A program made the position numbers and the translations under genes. A DNA stretch of 64,000 nt from Neomegalonema perideroedes DSM 15528 (GTDB lineage: Bacteria; Pseudomonadota; Alphaproteobacteria; Rhodobacterales; Rhodobacteraceae). Numbering within the stretch: position 1 is the stretch's first letter; every line of letters begins with the position of its first letter. The stretch covers positions 915,923 to 979,922 of the forward strand of contig NZ_KB893653.1 of assembly GCF_000374145.1 (NCBI RefSeq). The letters run 5' to 3'. The notes beneath the pieces are model-generated. The model had not been told where the DNA came from and ran no database searches. It saw nothing but the letters and a program-made list of their open reading frames with translations. Shown here one piece after another: positions 60,003-64,000 of the stretch.

Positions 60003-61610
60003 ATGACCGATTCCGCCTCCTCCCATGATTCCATGGGCGTCGCTTCCGCGATTCCCGCCGGCCGCGTTTTGATTTTCGACACCACCCTGCGCGACGGCGA
60101 GCAGTCGCCCGGCGCCTCCATGACCCATGAGGATAAATGCGAGATCGCCGCGCTCCTCGACGAAATGGGCGTGGACGTCATCGAGGCGGGCTTCCCCATC
60201 GCCTCCGAAGGCGATTTCGAGGCGGTGAAGGCCATCGCCGGATTGGTCAAGCGGGCTTCGGTCTGCGGTCTGGCGCGGGCCTCGAAGAAAGACATCCTGC
60301 GGGCCTGGGAGGCTCTGGAGGGCGCGCGGAACCCGCGCATCCACACCTTCCTCAGCACCTCGCCGCTGCATATGAAGCATAAGCTGAATCTGGAGCCCGA
60401 ACAGGTTCTGGCCAAGATCCACGAGAGCGTCAGCTACGCCCGCAGCCTCTGCGACAACGTGCAATGGTCGCCCGAGGACGGCACCCGCACCGAGCGCGAA
60501 TTCCTCGCCAAGGCCGTGCGGACCGCTCTGGAGGCGGGCGCCAACACCATCAACATCCCCGACACCGTCGGCTACACCATCCCCAACGAATCGGCGCAGA
60601 TCATCCGCCAGCTCCGCGAGGACGTGCCCGAGATCGACGAAAAGGCGATCATCGCCACTCATTGCCATAACGACCTCGGCATGGCGGTGGCCAATTCTCT
60701 GGCGGCGGTCTCGGCGGGCGCGCGTCAGATCGAATGCACCATCAACGGCTTGGGCGAGCGCGCGGGCAACGCCGCCCTCGAAGAGGCGGTCATGGCCTTG
60801 CGCGTGCGCCGCGACGTGCTGCCCTACGAATCCGGGGTGGATCCGGTCTATCTGGCCCGCGCCTCGCGGATGGTGGCCAACGCCACCGGATTTCCGGTGC
60901 AATATAACAAGGCCATCGTCGGCAAGAACGCCTTCGCCCATGAATCGGGCATCCATCAGGACGGCATGCTCAAACACGCCGGAACCTATGAGATCATGAC
61001 TCCCGAGACGGTGGGCGTCAGCAAGACGAACCTCGTGCTGGGCAAGCATTCGGGCCGTCATGCGCTGAAGGAGCGCCTGAAGGAATTGGGCTATGATCTC
61101 GGCGACAACGCCCTGCAGGACGCCTTCGTGCGCTTCAAGGCTCTGGGCGACGCCAAGCGCGAGATCTTCGACGAAGACCTGATCGCTCTGGTGGACGACG
61201 CCGCCTCCGAGGTCGAGGGCGGCGAGGGCCGGGTGAAGCTGATCGATCTTCAGGTCGAGAGCCGCATGGGCCAGAGGGCGAAATCCCGCGTCGTGCTGGA
61301 GATCGACGGCCAGCGTCAGGAGGCCGAAGGCGAAGGCGACGGCCCGGTGGACGCCGCTTATAAGGCCGTGAAGGCTCTGGTGAAGCATCAGGGCAAGCTG
61401 CAGCTCTTTCAGGTGACCTCCGTCACCGGCGGCACCGACGCCCAGGCCGAGGTCTCGGTGCGGCTGGAGGAGGGCGGATATATCGCCGCTTCTCAGGCCG
61501 CCGACACCGACACCGTGGTCGCCGCGGCCAAGGCCTACGTCAACGCGCTGAACAAGCTCTTCCTGCGCCGCCAGAAGACCGCGCCGGAAAGCTCTGCTTT
61601 GGCGGGCTGA
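60003..61610 (+). CDS. leuA: 2-isopropylmalate synthase
   Basis: LeuA condenses acetyl-CoA and 2-ketoisovalerate in the first committed step of leucine synthesis. The 535 residues show the HMGL-like barrel: LIFDTTLRDGEQSPGASMTHEDK, ATHCHNDLGMAVANSLAAVSAGARQIECTINGLGERAGNAALEE (metal His pair), FAHESGIHQDGMLKH, and the LeuA dimer domain at the C-terminus (KLIDLQVESRMGQRAKSRVVLEIDGQ) that usually carries leucine feedback. It is preceded by the leader peptide region and followed by a strong terminator. Confidence 0.97.
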   Translation: MTDSASSHDSMGVASAIPAGRVLIFDTTLRDGEQSPGASMTHEDKCEIAALLDEMGVDVIEAGFPIASEGDFEAVKAIAGLVKRASVCGLARASKKDILRAWEALEGARNPRIHTFLSTSPLHMKHKLNLEPEQVLAKIHESVSYARSLCDNVQWSPEDGTRTEREFLAKAVRTALEAGANTINIPDTVGYTIPNESAQIIRQLREDVPEIDEKAIIATHCHNDLGMAVANSLAAVSAGARQIECTINGLGERAGNAALEEAVMALRVRRDVLPYESGVDPVYLARASRMVANATGFPVQYNKAIVGKNAFAHESGIHQDGMLKHAGTYEIMTPETVGVSKTNLVLGKHSGRHALKERLKELGYDLGDNALQDAFVRFKALGDAKREIFDEDLIALVDDAASEVEGGEGRVKLIDLQVESRMGQRAKSRVVLEIDGQRQEAEGEGDGPVDAAYKAVKALVKHQGKLQLFQVTSVTGGTDAQAEVSVRLEEGGYIAASQAADTDTVVAAAKAYVNALNKLFLRRQKTAPESSALAG

Positions 61611-61646
61611 TTCGAAAAGCCGCGTCGCGGCGTCATTCTCCGCATG

Positions 61647-61679
61647 CGCCGCCGAATCTCTCGGATTCGGCGGCGTTTT
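61647..61679 (+). terminator. Terminator of leuA
   Basis: CGCCGCCGAATC pairs perfectly with GATTCGGCGGCG (12 bp, 5-base loop) and is followed by TTTT, 37 bases after the stop. Confidence 0.85.
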
Positions 61680-61688
61680 CGCGCCTGA

Positions 61689-62816
<1,128 letters not shown>

Positions 62817-62884
62817 TCCTCCTGCGCTTTGATTCCCTTACGCGACGCGCCTTGGCCGCCGCCATTCCCGGAGGATGACCCGCC

Positions 62885-64000
62885 ATGGCCGCCGGCCGCG
62901 AGAAAAGCCTGAGAAGGACGCTCGCTCAGCTCGGCCTCGGCGCCTTGGTCGTCGGGGGGGCGGCGATGATGCTGCTCGACGCCTCGGGGGATCCCCGCGT
63001 GGAGCGCGCCAAGCAGGCCGCCGCCGAAAAAGCCGCGCCCGCTCTGGAGGTCGCCGCGGGACCGGTGCGCTTCTTCAGCGGGCTCTTCGCCCGCTCGCGC
63101 ACCGCCTTCAGCATCACCGCCGAGAACGCCCGTCTGCGCGCCGAGGTCGAGACTCTGCGCAGCTGGCGCGATTACGCCATGCGGGTTCAGCAGGAGAACG
63201 AGCGTCTGCGCGGGCTGAACAACGTGCGTCCGCCTTTGCGAGTGCTGAGCGTGGTGGGGCAGGTCATCGCCGATTCGGCGGATCAGGCCACCCAGACGGC
63301 CCTCGTCAGCGTGGGCTCCGCCGACGGCGTGCATGAGGGCTCGGCGGCGCTCAGCGGAGACGGCCTGATCGGGCGGGTGCTGGCCGTGGGCGAACGCTCC
63401 TCGCGGCTGCTGCTGCTCACCGACACGCGCAGCCGCATTCCGGTGCGCGTCGAGCCCGCCGGACATCGCGCCCTCCTCGCCGGAGACGGCGGCGATCAGC
63501 CCAAACTCGTCTTCATGCAGCAGAACGTCCGTCTGAATCACGGCGACCGCGTGGTGACCTCCGGAGACGGCGGCGTCTTGCCGCGCGGCGTGGAGGTGGG
63601 CGTCGTGGCGGCGGGCGCGGGCGGAGAGCCCCGCGTGCAGCTCAAGGCCGCCACCAGCGGCATGGAGTTCGTGCGCATTCTGCGTCAGCACGCCGATCTG
63701 GAGATCAATCCCACGGCGGGCGTCATCTTCGGCGCGCCGGGCGGCGGCGGCCTGAGCTTCGGCGGGCGCCGGGAGCAGGATTCCGACGCGCCCGTGGCGC
63801 CGCCTCTGCCTCAGGCCGCCGCGCCCGCGCCGGCTCCGCCCGCCGCGAATCGTCCGCCGCAATCGGCGGCCGCCGCGTCGCCGCGCCCGCCCGCCCCGGC
63901 CTCCTCCCCGACGGGCGCCGTCCCCGCGCCGATCCTCCAGCAGGCGCCTTTGATTCAGCAGGCCCCGGTTCCGGCTCAGCCGACTTCGCCGCCGCCCGTC
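62885..64000 (+). CDS. mreC: Rod shape-determining protein MreC, 3' end outside window
   Basis: MreC links MreB to the periplasmic wall machinery. About 372 residues are visible. A basic N-terminus and one membrane helix (LGLGALVVGGAAMMLLD) are followed by a coiled coil (ENARLRAEVETLRSWRDYAMRVQQENERLRGL). The beta domain follows with VVGQVIADSADQATQTALVSVGSADGV, LIGRVLAVGERSSRLLLLTDTRSRIPVRV and GDRVVTSGDGGVLPRGVEVGVV. After residue 290 there is a long Pro/Ala/Gln-rich tail not seen in short MreC proteins; it runs off the right edge. GGAGG lies about 10 bases before the ATG. Confidence 0.95.
   Translation, partial: MAAGREKSLRRTLAQLGLGALVVGGAAMMLLDASGDPRVERAKQAAAEKAAPALEVAAGPVRFFSGLFARSRTAFSITAENARLRAEVETLRSWRDYAMRVQQENERLRGLNNVRPPLRVLSVVGQVIADSADQATQTALVSVGSADGVHEGSAALSGDGLIGRVLAVGERSSRLLLLTDTRSRIPVRVEPAGHRALLAGDGGDQPKLVFMQQNVRLNHGDRVVTSGDGGVLPRGVEVGVVAAGAGGEPRVQLKAATSGMEFVRILRQHADLEINPTAGVIFGAPGGGGLSFGGRREQDSDAPVAPPLPQAAAPAPAPPAANRPPQSAAAASPRPPAPASSPTGAVPAPILQQAPLIQQAPVPAQPTSPPPV

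Noticed and set aside
59782-60006. Frame starting at an ATG near 59845 and ending at the leuA start
   Set aside because: Arg-rich translation with no family features, and its ribosome site is too close to the ATG. It overlaps the better-supported leader peptide.

Overview
The window is a GC-rich, gene-dense piece of a Gram-negative chromosome. It is most likely from an alphaproteobacterium close to the Rhodobacterales. Signs are the split Pot/Puu polyamine locus, tatABC, lysC next to ptsP, adjacent argD and argF, dnaG followed by an rpoD with a long acidic non-conserved region, lpxB, mreBC, and a ~100 bp intergenic palindromic repeat. No rRNA gene, CRISPR array, transposase or phage module is visible, and no convincing tRNA. 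The species was not determined.

Layout. 1-6.8 kb: putrescine import (potF and the start of potG, minus strand) diverging from gamma-glutamyl-putrescine catabolism (puuC, puuA, puuB, plus strand). 6.8-16.5 kb: small exported proteins, dapD, ptsP, lysC, a cysteine-free family-4 uracil-DNA glycosylase, glpK and an MFS transporter. 16.6-19.9 kb: tatABC, translationally coupled to a DUF815 ATPase and a family-25 glycosyltransferase. 19.9-25 kb: DUF4180, an unusual intergenic stretch with a tRNA-like fold, then rpoD and dnaG. 25-35 kb: glyoxalase, flavin reductase, lpxB with azlCD, lipoproteins, argD-argF, a CitE-like enzyme, a RimJ-type acetyltransferase and a PACE exporter. 35-43.7 kb: topA, a degenerate ThiE-like protein, an AT-rich island ahead of a Tad-type von Willebrand protein, rpsD, and ceramidase, DUF599 and GFA family genes.

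43.7-55.5 kb is a divergent carbohydrate locus whose genes point to an N-acetylated amino sugar, probably GalNAc. On the minus strand cutC, a Gfo/Idh/MocA dehydrogenase, two permeases, a binding protein and an ATPase form one operon. On the plus strand a hybrid regulator (RpiR-type DNA-binding domain with a DeoR-type sensor), AgaS, a ROK kinase, an AgaZ/GatZ-type protein and NagA form a chain of overlapping genes. The ROK kinase begins inside six perfect 12-bp repeats, each carrying an in-frame ATG.

55.5-64 kb: a Gly/Ala-rich small protein, nadE, a secreted MORN-repeat protein, two small secreted proteins, leuA behind a probable leucine leader peptide, and mreB and mreC (mreC runs off the right edge). 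The most interesting signals are regulatory: the leuA leader with mutually exclusive stems, intrinsic-terminator hairpins at the predicted transcription starts of argD and rpsD, the tRNA-like element after rpoD, the MTGA repeat start and the hybrid regulator. Coordinates and starts were read by eye; family calls rest on recognised motifs, not on searches.
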